From assembly GCA_044361595.1 (NCBI GenBank), contig JBIKIN010000011.1, positions 72,170 to 136,169 of the forward strand: DNA of 64,000 nucleotides, read 5' to 3'. Under the pieces are notes generated by a model. That model was given only the letters and a program-made list of their open reading frames with translations. It did no database searches and was not told the origin of the DNA. This DNA is from Pseudopedobacter sp044361595 (GTDB lineage Bacteria > Bacteroidota > Bacteroidia > Sphingobacteriales > Sphingobacteriaceae). Position 1 is the stretch's first letter, and every line of letters starts with the position of its first letter. Positions 7,462-15,867 of the stretch are shown piece by piece. Both the position numbers and the translations under genes were made by a program.

Positions 7462-10308
7462 TTAAAACAACCCTAACTGTCCTTTATCATCCAGTTTAAT
7501 TTCATCAGGATTGGTAATTTCAAAATCAATTTTCCTAACTGGTTTCACCTCTTCTATTGGTTTATCCACTACCTTTTCTTCTTTTGGTACTGGAGTATCT
7601 TCTTTAAGCTCTACAATCTTTGGTTGTTCTACCGGCTTAGGCTCTTCCTTTTTTAAAGACTCAAACTTAGGTTTTACCGGAGCTAATGGCTCAGGCTTTT
7701 CCTCCTCTTTTATTTCAGCTACTTCTTGTTCATCATCTGCGTTTTCATCTTCCTCCTCATTATAGGTTTCATCATCGTCTTCTATAATTTCTTCCTCCAC
7801 CTCTTCACTTTCATCATTATTTTCGGCAAGCAAGGTTACTTTTTGCACATCATTAGGGCTTAATTTGTTGCCCTGGGCTTTTAATCCTTTAACCTCAATA
7901 GCTTCTGACAAATCGATTTCTTGCTCATCAAAAATTTGAGATTTCCCTTTTAACGATTCTATTTTAACCATTGGATGATCTGCATTGCTCAATAAAATCA
8001 TTTTAGAACCTAGCTCCTCACTTATAAAACCGGTTCTTTTTCCAATGGCTAAATCTTCAAAAGTAAATCGTTTGATGTAGTAGTTTTTAGATTTCCCATC
8101 AAAGTGGATACAAGCATAAACTCTTTCAGAGTTTAGCTTCTCTATCCTAGTCATTTTATCATCAAAATGATTGGTTAAATCGAAACTAGAAAGCTCGTAA
8201 CTGCCGTCATTAAACACACATAAAATCTTATCCTCGGCTTGGAATTCGCCTAAATACCGCCCATGTCCGTTCTCGTTTAAGCGTTTCACGATTGGATCGT
8301 ACCAAATTTTTCTTCCTGCCAAAGTAGAAACTCCTTTAGATTTTAAGGTAATTTTCTTGATGGCATATTTGGTTAAAATATTCCCTTGCGATGCTCTTCC
8401 TTTTATACTTATCTCGGCAAAATCTTGGTCGAAAGTAAGTTTTCGCAATTTCGACATCGGCTTTAAAGCCACATTTATGACTTCTGCTTCGCCATTAGGA
8501 TTAGCGGTAAAATATAAAACCTTAGAGCCTTTAGAACCTTTGGTTAAATCGTATTCTTTATCTCGGGTAACGCCACCCGCAGGGAAACGTTTAATGTAAG
8601 CCGTACCGGTTTTACCATCTTTATAAACCATGTTATAAATGGTACGTTCATCGTTTTTCTTAAAAACGCCTACATGCAAAATTCCTTTACCTACAAAAGT
8701 TTTATCCTGAACCTTGGTTACCAAACAAACGCCATCTTCCCTAAAAACGATAATATCGTCCAAATCAGAACAATCAAAAACATATTCATCTTTTTTCAAT
8801 CCTGTACCTACAAAACCATCCTCACGGTTGATGTAAAATTTAGTATTTGCCAAGGCAACTTGCGCAGCTTCAACCCTATCAAATGCTCTAATTTCTGTTT
8901 TACGTTCTCTGCCTTTACCAAATTTTTCTTTTAAACGAATAAAATAAGCGATAGCATAATCTGTTAGGTGTCTTAAATCATGTTTTACACCTTTAATTTC
9001 TTTCTCTAGATTAGCCATTTGCTCATCCGCTTTTTTAACATCAAAGCGGGTGATGCTACTCATAGGTTTATCTATTAATTTCTTAAAATCTTCGGGTAAA
9101 ATTTCTCTATATAAACTAGGTTTAAATGGCTCAAATAATCGGTGTAAAACCACTAAAACCTCTTCAAAATTGGTGGAGTTTTCATAATCAGGATGCTTGT
9201 ACATCCCTTCCTGAATAAATATTTTAAGTAAAGAGCTGAAGAAGATTTTCTCCTGCAAATCATGCAGTTTAATTTCTAATTCTCGCTTTAAAAGGTGTTT
9301 TGTATAAACAGTACTTTCTGTTAAAATATCGTTTACACTCATAAAAAGAGGTTTATCCCCTTTAATGATACAAGTATTTGGAGATATAGAAACTTCGCAA
9401 GAAGTGAAAGCATAAAGCGCATCAATGGTTACATCGGGCGATATTCCGGGAGCTAAATGAACTACAATTTCTACATTTTTTGCGGTGTTATCTTCAATTT
9501 TTTTGATTTTGATTTTACCCTTATCATTTGCAGAAATGATACTATCTATTAAGCCAATAGTGGTGGTAGAAAAAGGAATCTCGGTAATGACTAAAGTCTT
9601 TTTATCTAGCTCAGATATTTTGGCCCTTACCCTAATTTTACCTCCCCTTTGCCCCTCATTATAATTAGAAAAATCGGCCATTCCACCGGTTAAAAAATCT
9701 GGAATAATATCTGGTCTATTCCCTTTTAAAACTTCTATAGAGGCATCAATTAACTCGATAAAATTATGAGGCATCACCTTGGTAGCTAAACCTACAGCAA
9801 TACCTTCTGCACCTTGCGCTAATAATAAAGGAAACTTAACGGGTAATGTAACGGGTTCTTTATTTCTACCGTCGTAGCTCGATTGCCACTCGGTAGTATC
9901 TGGATTGAAAACAACTTCTAAAGCAAATTTAGATAAACGGGCTTCTATGTAACGTGGTGCAGCTGCAGAGTCGCCTGTAATAGGATCTCCCCAGTTTCCT
10001 TGGGTATCTAACAATAAATTCTTTTGTCCAATTTGTACCATGGCATCGCCAATAGATGCGTCACCGTGTGGGTGATACTTCATGGTATTACCAATTACAT
10101 TCGCCGCCTTGTTAAAACGTCCATCATCCATTTCTTTTAGCGAATGAAGAATACGACGCTGTACAGGCTTTAATCCATCATGAATATGGGGAACGGCCCT
10201 ATCTAAAATTACATAAGATGCATAATCTAAAAACCAATTTTCATAAAGCCCACTAAGTGGCGTTACGTTATGTAGGGTTTCTTCGTTTTGGTAATTGTTT
10301 TCGTCCAT
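7462..10308 (-). CDS. parC: Topoisomerase IV subunit A
   Basis: A DNA-cleaving subunit of a type IIA topoisomerase. From the ATG at 10308 it has 948 residues. A longer frame reaches 10365 only through a TTG inside a repeat, so the ATG is preferred. Residues 25-120 carry the winged-helix/tower start (YASYVILDRAVPHIHDGLKPV) and the catalytic tyrosine in AAAPRYIEAR (Tyr120). The C-terminal DNA-wrapping part is followed by a long acidic, Glu/Pro/Lys-rich tail ending GQLGLF. parE lies 3 kb upstream on the same strand, which identifies topoisomerase IV rather than gyrase. Confidence 0.93.
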   Translation of the reverse strand: MDENNYQNEETLHNVTPLSGLYENWFLDYASYVILDRAVPHIHDGLKPVQRRILHSLKEMDDGRFNKAANVIGNTMKYHPHGDASIGDAMVQIGQKNLLLDTQGNWGDPITGDSAAAPRYIEARLSKFALEVVFNPDTTEWQSSYDGRNKEPVTLPVKFPLLLAQGAEGIAVGLATKVMPHNFIELIDASIEVLKGNRPDIIPDFLTGGMADFSNYNEGQRGGKIRVRAKISELDKKTLVITEIPFSTTTIGLIDSIISANDKGKIKIKKIEDNTAKNVEIVVHLAPGISPDVTIDALYAFTSCEVSISPNTCIIKGDKPLFMSVNDILTESTVYTKHLLKRELEIKLHDLQEKIFFSSLLKIFIQEGMYKHPDYENSTNFEEVLVVLHRLFEPFKPSLYREILPEDFKKLIDKPMSSITRFDVKKADEQMANLEKEIKGVKHDLRHLTDYAIAYFIRLKEKFGKGRERKTEIRAFDRVEAAQVALANTKFYINREDGFVGTGLKKDEYVFDCSDLDDIIVFREDGVCLVTKVQDKTFVGKGILHVGVFKKNDERTIYNMVYKDGKTGTAYIKRFPAGGVTRDKEYDLTKGSKGSKVLYFTANPNGEAEVINVALKPMSKLRKLTFDQDFAEISIKGRASQGNILTKYAIKKITLKSKGVSTLAGRKIWYDPIVKRLNENGHGRYLGEFQAEDKILCVFNDGSYELSSFDLTNHFDDKMTRIEKLNSERVYACIHFDGKSKNYYIKRFTFEDLAIGKRTGFISEELGSKMILLSNADHPMVKIESLKGKSQIFDEQEIDLSEAIEVKGLKAQGNKLSPNDVQKVTLLAENNDESEEVEEEIIEDDDETYNEEEDENADDEQEVAEIKEEEKPEPLAPVKPKFESLKKEEPKPVEQPKIVELKEDTPVPKEEKVVDKPIEEVKPVRKIDFEITNPDEIKLDDKGQLGLF

Positions 10309-10340
10309 AATTTTGGTAACCACAGTAAATTTTATTTCCT

Positions 10341-10373
10341 GAACCACAGAGGGCACAAAGAACACAAAGCTGT
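10341..10373. repeat. Terminal inverted repeat, left, of the GxxExxY element
   Basis: Its reverse complement matches 10793-10823 at 26 of 31 positions, sharing blocks such as CTCTGTGGTT. The pair brackets the GxxExxY gene. Confidence 0.6.
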
Positions 10374-10392
10374 ACGGTTAATAAATATTTTG

Positions 10393-10770
10393 CTAATCAT
10401 TTATAACTCTTTTAATTCCATCTTTTAATAGTAAGACATTAAAATTGATTAAGAGTCCTAATTTACATTCTGATAATTTAAGATAGGTTAACAGTTGAGC
10501 TAAATAAATATCATTCAGTTCTTTTACTGATTTGACTTCAACAATGAGCCTATTCGCAACAAATAAATCTAATCTATAACCACACTCGAGTTCAACCTCA
10601 TCATAATATATTGGTAACGGCTTTTCCTTTTCAACAAATAAGCCGCTCTTCTTTATCTCATAAAACAGACATTCTTTGTAAACCGATTCTAATAATCCCG
10701 GACCTAATTCTTTATGAACTTTAATGGCTAAACCGATTACTTTTGTTGCTAAAGAATTTTCTAATTCCAT
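10393..10770 (-). CDS. GxxExxY family protein (PD-(D/E)XK-like)
   Basis: 125 residues. The defining motif GPGLLESVY (G-x-x-E-x-x-Y) is at residues 23-31, followed by the nuclease-fold core YRLDLFVANRLIVEVKSV, whose D and E-x-K match a PD-(D/E)XK-like site. The biochemical role of the family is unknown. Members occur as stand-alone genes scattered through Bacteroidota genomes. Here the gene sits between cdd and parC inside a 483-bp unit ended by imperfect 31-bp inverted repeats, so it looks inserted into the topoisomerase IV region. Confidence 0.88.
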   Translation of the reverse strand: MELENSLATKVIGLAIKVHKELGPGLLESVYKECLFYEIKKSGLFVEKEKPLPIYYDEVELECGYRLDLFVANRLIVEVKSVKELNDIYLAQLLTYLKLSECKLGLLINFNVLLLKDGIKRVIND

Positions 10771-10792
10771 TTTAAAATTTTAATTGAACACT

Positions 10793-10823
10793 CAGCTCTG
10801 TGTACTCTGCGCTCTCTGTGGTT
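10793..10823. repeat. Terminal inverted repeat, right, of the GxxExxY element
   Basis: Begins CAGCTCTGTGTACTCTGCGC and ends CTCTGTGGTT. It is the inverted partner of 10341-10373, with five mismatches over 31 bases. No clear target duplication is visible outside the pair. Confidence 0.6.
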
Positions 10824-10849
10824 AAAATCCAATGCATACTTTGTGGTTA

Positions 10850-11338
10850 TTATAACTTCAACCTATCCTCAAAAAACATAAAAGGCAAGAAACTATTCAC
10901 ACCATTTACTTTCCAAATGGGACCATCAATGCAGTAAAGTAAAACATCAAAGCTGCTATTTTGCTTTTTTTCGTACTCGGCCATAACCTGCAAACAAGCT
11001 CCACAGGGTGTTGTAGGTTTTAACAACTCAAAATTGTTAGTGTGTGCTGTAATTGCAATAGAAATGATTTTATCATTCGGATAATTAGCTCCGCATGCAA
11101 AAAGCGCTACTCGCTCGGCACATAAACCAGACGGATAAGCTACATTCTCTTGATTACTTCCATAAACAATTTTACCACTTGCTAACTTAATTGCTGCACC
11201 TACCCTAAACTCAGAATATGGCGAGTGAGAATTTTCTAAAGCTTTTACAGCTTCTAAACACAAGGTTTTATCAAATGTGTTAAGCTCATTAATGCCTTCA
11301 AAATCCTCAAAAGCAATATTAATTTCTTTCTTTATCAA
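10850..11338 (-). CDS. cdd: Cytidine deaminase
   Basis: 162 residues, typical for the homotetrameric zinc enzyme that converts cytidine and deoxycytidine to uridine and deoxyuridine in pyrimidine salvage. The active site is present: CAERVALFACG (Cys zinc ligand and catalytic Glu) and TPCGACLQVM (two more Cys ligands). The start is a TTG at 11338. No ATG or GTG lies in frame before the conserved SPYSEFRVGAA block, and an in-frame stop lies just upstream. It is followed by the GxxExxY element and parC, and parE ends 59 bases before it. Confidence 0.92.
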   Translation of the reverse strand: MIKKEINIAFEDFEGINELNTFDKTLCLEAVKALENSHSPYSEFRVGAAIKLASGKIVYGSNQENVAYPSGLCAERVALFACGANYPNDKIISIAITAHTNNFELLKPTTPCGACLQVMAEYEKKQNSSFDVLLYCIDGPIWKVNGVNSFLPFMFFEDRLKL

Positions 11339-11366
11339 TAGTAATAAATTAAAATTTGATATTACT

Positions 11367-11397
11367 TTAAGCTTTTTGCCTTTAGCTTAAAGCTTAA
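11367..11397 (-). terminator. Hairpin after parE
   Basis: A 9-bp stem (TTAAGCTTT with AAAGCTTAA) starts immediately after the parE stop. The following sequence is only moderately U-rich, so termination may be partial and some reading into cdd is possible. Confidence 0.45.
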
Positions 11398-13314
11398 TTA
11401 TGCCGCCGAATTTTCTAATGCTGTCGCAGCGTCTTCTGCCGCTTGTTTCGCATCGGCAATAATATCTGCATCATCTTTCTCTACTCTCAAATTCTGAACA
11501 ATATGCTGTTGCCTATCCATGGTGTTTTTACCCATGTAATATTCTAATAAATTCTTGATTTTGGTTTCTCCTTGTAAAATCACTGGGTCTAAACGAATAT
11601 CTTCGCCAATAAAATTCTCAAACTCATCAGGAGAAATCTCGCCCAAACCTTTAAATCGGGTAATTTCTGGCTTAGAACCTAATTTATCTATCGCTAAAAC
11701 ACGTTCTTCATCGCTGTAACAATAAATAGTCTCTTTCTTATTACGAACTCTAAATAATGGGGTTTGTAAAATAAAAACATGACCTGTTTTAACCAAATCT
11801 GGAAAAAACTGCAAAAAGAAAGTCATTAATAATAAACGAATATGCATGCCATCCACATCAGCATCGGTAGCTATCACAATATTATTATAACGTAAACTTT
11901 CTAAACCATCTTCAATATTTAAAGCATGTTGTAAAAGATTAAATTCTTCGTTTTCGTAAACTACTTTTTTGGTTAAACCGTAAGCGTTTAGCGGCTTACC
12001 TTTTAAACTAAAAACGGCCTGAGTTTTAACCTCTCTAGCTTTGGTGATAGAACCCGATGCCGAGTCTCCCTCGGTAATGAATAAAGTGGTCTTTTTACGG
12101 TCTTCTTCGCTTAGTTTTTCATCATCTAAATGCCATTTACAATCGCGTAATTTACGATTATGCAAACTGGCTTTTTTGGCTCTCTCGTTAGCTAGCTTTT
12201 TAATTCCTGCAATGTCTTTACGCTCTCTTTCCGATTGTAAAATTCGTTTCAACAATGCATCAGCAACATCTGGATGCTTGTGCAGATAATCATCGAGTTC
12301 TTTTTTAACAAAATCGTTTACAAAAGTTCTTACCGTAGGCCCATCTGGCCCTACATTTAGCGAACCTAATTTTGTTTTAGTTTGCGATTCAAAAACTGGT
12401 TCTTGTACTCTTACAGATATAGCCGCAACAACAGATGCTCTAATATCAGAAGCATCGTATTCTTTCTTATAAAATTCTCTTACTGTTTTTACTAGTGCTT
12501 CTCTAAAAGCCTGCTGGTGTGTACCGCCTTGTGTGGTATGCTGTCCGTTTACAAACGAGTAATATTCTTCGCCATATTGCTGGCCATGCGTCATGGAGAT
12601 TTCAATATCTTCTCCTTTTAAATGGATAATGGGGTAACGATTGGCCTCTGCATCGGTATTACGAGCTAATAAATCGTACAAGCCTCGTTCAGAGAAAAAC
12701 TTTTGTCCGTTAAAATTGATGGTTAGGCCCGCATTTAGAAAAACATAATTCCAAATCATGTTTTCTATAAACTCGGGGATATATCTGTAATTTCTAAAAA
12801 TACCTTCGTCGGGGATAAAAACTATAGCCGTTCCATTGCGCTGAGTAGTTTCAATTTCTGGGTTATCTGCAATCAATTCGCCTTTGGCGAATTCTGCTTT
12901 TTTTGTCTTTCCATCTCGGTAAGATTGTACCGTAAAATTAGCCGAAAGGGCATTTACCGCTTTTGTACCCACCCCGTTTAACCCTACTGATTTTTGGAAA
13001 GCTTTTGAATCGTATTTACCACCAGTGTTAATTTTAGAAACGCAATCTATCACCTTACCCAGCGGAATTCCACGACCATAATCGCGAATAGAAACTTTAT
13101 GATCACTCACCGTAATATCTATCGTTCTTCCGGCGCCCATCACAAATTCATCAATAGAATTATCTACAATCTCCTTTAAAAGCACATAAACACCATCATC
13201 ATAAGCCGAGCCATCACCCAGTTTACCAATGTACATTCCTGGTCTTAACCTAATATGCTCTTTCCAATCTAAGGAGCGAATACTATCTTCACTGTAATTT
13301 ACTTGTTCAGCCAT
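11398..13314 (-). CDS. parE: Topoisomerase IV subunit B
   Basis: The ATPase subunit that works with ParC to unlink replicated chromosomes. It has 638 residues. The GHKL ATPase has EIVDNSIDE (about 48-56) and DYGRGIP, and the transducer has the QGGTHQQAF loop. The TOPRIM domain has ITEGDSASG with the metal motif DADVDGMH, and the C-terminal IxRFKGLGE block is present. The short form without a long insert, and the parC gene nearby, fit ParE better than GyrB. Confidence 0.93.
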   Translation of the reverse strand: MAEQVNYSEDSIRSLDWKEHIRLRPGMYIGKLGDGSAYDDGVYVLLKEIVDNSIDEFVMGAGRTIDITVSDHKVSIRDYGRGIPLGKVIDCVSKINTGGKYDSKAFQKSVGLNGVGTKAVNALSANFTVQSYRDGKTKKAEFAKGELIADNPEIETTQRNGTAIVFIPDEGIFRNYRYIPEFIENMIWNYVFLNAGLTINFNGQKFFSERGLYDLLARNTDAEANRYPIIHLKGEDIEISMTHGQQYGEEYYSFVNGQHTTQGGTHQQAFREALVKTVREFYKKEYDASDIRASVVAAISVRVQEPVFESQTKTKLGSLNVGPDGPTVRTFVNDFVKKELDDYLHKHPDVADALLKRILQSERERKDIAGIKKLANERAKKASLHNRKLRDCKWHLDDEKLSEEDRKKTTLFITEGDSASGSITKAREVKTQAVFSLKGKPLNAYGLTKKVVYENEEFNLLQHALNIEDGLESLRYNNIVIATDADVDGMHIRLLLMTFFLQFFPDLVKTGHVFILQTPLFRVRNKKETIYCYSDEERVLAIDKLGSKPEITRFKGLGEISPDEFENFIGEDIRLDPVILQGETKIKNLLEYYMGKNTMDRQQHIVQNLRVEKDDADIIADAKQAAEDAATALENSAA

Positions 13315-13510
13315 TTTCTAGATTTGAGTATTGAGATATGAGTTTGAGAATCTGCAAATCACAATTAACCTTTACAAAGCTAAAATTTTGTGCAAAATAG
13401 GCAAGTAGAAGATTTCAACATATTAAGAAAATGTATTTTAACACAAAATTTTTCGAGTTTCATAAATTTGAATCATAAAAATATCATTATCTTTAATAAA
13501 TTAAACAACT

Positions 13511-13675
13511 ATGGTTACTATCATTAAATCTAATAGTAAAAATAAAGATATTGAGCAATCAATTCAAAAGACTGAGCCCTCAAAAAAATTGGATGCAAAA
13601 AGATTTTCTGGAATTCTAAAATTAGAGGAAGATCCTTTGAAAATTCAGAAAAAGTTAAGAGATGAATGGGAATAA
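13511..13675 (+). CDS. Small antitoxin paired with VapC
   Basis: 54 residues from an ATG at 13511. It is Lys-rich and charged, starts MVTIIKSNSK and ends KLRDEWE. The length, the C-terminal charged helix and the 14-base overlap with the PIN gene at 13662 match type II antitoxins. The N-terminus shows no recognisable AbrB or RHH fold, so the family is uncertain. A TATCTTTA sequence upstream may be its -7 box. Confidence 0.7.
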   Translation: MVTIIKSNSKNKDIEQSIQKTEPSKKLDAKRFSGILKLEEDPLKIQKKLRDEWE

Positions 13676-14036
13676 TATTTTTGTTGATACCAACATTTTA
13701 CTTTACTTACTAAATGGCGACCAGACCATCACTGAGATTTTAGACAATAAATCTATATTTATTTCATTTGTTACTGAGTTAGAGTTACTCGGATATTCTA
13801 AAATAACTGAAAAAGAAGAAATTCAAATTCAAGAATTATTAAGCCAGCTGACTATCATAGACATTAACAGCGACATCAAAAAACTAGCAATAAAATTCAG
13901 AAAATCTTACAAACTTAAACTTCCAGATTTAATAATTGCTTCTACTGCTTACTTCCTTAACCAACCATTATTAACTTCGGATCAGCAGATGTCTCAAATA
14001 GAAGAAATTAATATTTTAAATTATCAAGTAAAATAA
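13662..14036 (+). CDS. PIN-domain RNase toxin (VapC-like)
   Basis: 124 residues, the usual PIN toxin length. Acidic active-site residues are visible: D9 in FVDTNILLY, E38 in FVTELELLGY, D95 in LPDLIIAS, and a late acidic position in LTSDQQM. PIN toxins cut RNA, often tRNA or rRNA, when not held by the antitoxin. It overlaps the upstream small gene by 14 bases, so translation is coupled. It is convergent with the tyrA-like gene. Confidence 0.88.
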   Translation: MNGNNIFVDTNILLYLLNGDQTITEILDNKSIFISFVTELELLGYSKITEKEEIQIQELLSQLTIIDINSDIKKLAIKFRKSYKLKLPDLIIASTAYFLNQPLLTSDQQMSQIEEINILNYQVK

Positions 14037-14047
14037 TTTATTTCTTA

Positions 14048-14185
14048 GAAAAGCAAGGCCTAACATTCATAGGTTCAGGTAGTCCCGTTTTCTGCTATAC
14101 TCCTCGCCCCAAGAAAAACGGGGCTGCGGGGTACGCTGCCACCCGGGTTAATTCAACAAGGGCTTGTGTCTTAAACCTATCTAGG
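14048..14185 (+). repeat. Interspersed repeat, about 130 bp, copy B
   Basis: Runs from GAAAAGCAAGGCCT through TAGTCCCGTTTTCTGCTAT to CAACAAGGGCTTGTG, parallel to copy A at 2701-2834. Its middle forms GC-rich hairpins (CCCGTTTTC with GAAAAACGGG, and CGCCCC with GGGGCTGCGGGG). It lies between the convergent ends of vapC and the tyrA-like gene and may help end transcription from both sides. Confidence 0.6.
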
Positions 14186-14223
14186 TAATCAATTATAAGC
14201 TAGAAATTCAATTATTACTTAAT

Positions 14224-15477
14224 TTAAGACAAACGCTTAATCAACTCGGCACTTTGTTGTCTGCCTTTTTCCAATAAAGGTTCAAAAAACTCTTTGGCTT
14301 GCGCAAAATGAGCTTTATAACCATTCATATCTTTATATTTTATGATAGATGCCCATTCTCTAACCGCAGTGTGAAACTCTAAATCATCACCTCTAATACT
14401 TTTATCGTAGAGGGCAGTTTGTATGGTTTCTTCTAACAGTTCATCGTTTTTGAAAAGATATTCAACAATGCCTAAACGGAGTTTAAAGGGTGGCGTTTGA
14501 CCAATTAAATTATCATAAGGATTTATCTTTAACTGATACCAGGCATCAACCATGGCCAATAAACTTAAATGCGAGTTTGGTTTAGCTAATGCACTATTGC
14601 TACCTACACTAAATTCTTTCATAATGGCATCATCAAACAAAATGAGATTGGTTTGCCCATGAAAAACAAATTCTTTGGCAGCCATAATTCGCTTTCTAAA
14701 ATTTTGCTCATCTTCCTGAATCATCATTTTAAACAAAGCCGATTCTGATTGCGCATAAGCTTCAATCTGACTGGCTGCGTAAGGATTTAATATAGCTAAA
14801 CCTGCATAAATATGCGCTTTATAGCTAAAAATTCTAAGCGTAGTTAATATTTTAACATTATCAATTCCCGATACATAAGCACCACTTTCCCAAGGATAAG
14901 TTCCTGCATTTTTCCAAGCAGTTCCCATACTTTCAAAACCCATGTGGGTTACAGCTTGAGTATCGGCCATAATTTGGTCATGCTGATGATAGTCTTTTAA
15001 CTCTATTATTTCTGATTGTAAAGTTCGCAATACCGATAACGCATTTTGATAGCTTTTTACGCCAATACGATGAGGGGCAATAATTAACTTTTGCCCTTTT
15101 GTTGCAAAACCTGGCCCATGTAAAGCATGAGTTAAAATTATCTCGGTATCAAAAGGAAGGTATTTTTCAAAAGCGGCAACTTCTGGTGTTTTAACAGATG
15201 TCATTCCGGTTACAATTGCGCCTGCTTTGGTATATGCTCCACTCAAGGCAACTACTTCGGCTATTTTTTCTGCCTCAACAGCATAAAAAATGAAGTCGCA
15301 TGTTTCGGAAACATTTTTTGCGCTGTCTAAAATACTAATGTTGTGAGATTCTAATTCTTCTTGTAATGCTAGTTTGCGTTCGGGCAAATCGCAACCAAAA
15401 ACATGTAAACCAGCTTGCGAAAAAGTGCGGGCATATAATTTACCCATATCTCCCAAACCAATAATTCCAATTTTCAT
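14224..15477 (-). CDS. Prephenate dehydrogenase, fungal Tyr1-like form
   Basis: 417 residues. The N-terminal Rossmann fold IGIIGLGDMGKLYA binds NAD(P). The next domain holds LTHALHGPGF, the histidine-containing motif of prephenate dehydrogenases, and the ADTQAVTHMGFESMGTAW block. The length and these blocks resemble, from memory, the yeast/fungal Tyr1 enzyme more than the roughly 280-residue bacterial TyrA. It should decarboxylate prephenate to 4-hydroxyphenylpyruvate for tyrosine synthesis. It stands alone, without other aromatic genes beside it. An oxidoreductase of the same fold with another substrate cannot be excluded. Confidence 0.8.
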   Translation of the reverse strand: MKIGIIGLGDMGKLYARTFSQAGLHVFGCDLPERKLALQEELESHNISILDSAKNVSETCDFIFYAVEAEKIAEVVALSGAYTKAGAIVTGMTSVKTPEVAAFEKYLPFDTEIILTHALHGPGFATKGQKLIIAPHRIGVKSYQNALSVLRTLQSEIIELKDYHQHDQIMADTQAVTHMGFESMGTAWKNAGTYPWESGAYVSGIDNVKILTTLRIFSYKAHIYAGLAILNPYAASQIEAYAQSESALFKMMIQEDEQNFRKRIMAAKEFVFHGQTNLILFDDAIMKEFSVGSNSALAKPNSHLSLLAMVDAWYQLKINPYDNLIGQTPPFKLRLGIVEYLFKNDELLEETIQTALYDKSIRGDDLEFHTAVREWASIIKYKDMNGYKAHFAQAKEFFEPLLEKGRQQSAELIKRLS

Positions 15478-15534
15478 TTGGCTAATGTAGTTTTAATTAA
15501 AAAAAAGGTTTGGGTGTTTTATAGATAATTTTAA

Positions 15535-15807
15535 TTAAGCTTTTCCTAGATTATCAATCTTGGCTAATAATTTTTCATTAAACTCTTGTTGTTTTTCAAA
15601 TTGAGTAATAGAAATATCCAATAAGCTACTCAGCGTGTTCTCCATGTTATCAAACTTTTTTGAATGTAAATTCAATATGTCTGAATGTAAATTCAATATC
15701 TCGGTTTGTCTATTTAGAATTTCCGATTGCTTATTTAAAATTTCGGAATGCTGATCTTGCTTTCTCTGCATCTCAGAAATACCTACTAATAAATCTTTAT
15801 CGTTCAT
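15535..15807 (-). CDS. Small heptad-repeat coiled-coil protein
   Basis: 90 residues, not recognised as a named family. Residues 21-49 form four successive seven-residue repeats of the kind SEILNKQ, SEILNRQ, TEILNLH, SDILNLH, a near-ideal coiled coil with Ile and Leu in the core. No signal peptide or membrane segment is seen, so a cytoplasmic oligomer is likely. The DNA repeats at a 21-base period, so repeat number may vary between strains. It lies between the tyrA-like gene and the DUF5686 gene on the same strand. Confidence 0.7.
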   Translation of the reverse strand: MNDKDLLVGISEMQRKQDQHSEILNKQSEILNRQTEILNLHSDILNLHSKKFDNMENTLSSLLDISITQFEKQQEFNEKLLAKIDNLGKA

Positions 15808-15867
15808 AACAGAAATATTTAATGCAATTTAATAAAAATTCAAATTTAATTGAATGAAATTTTAGAA

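Noticed and set aside
10309..10365. Longer N-terminus for ParC
   Set aside because: It needs a TTG inside the inverted repeat and adds residues not found in ParC; MDENNYQ is the better start.
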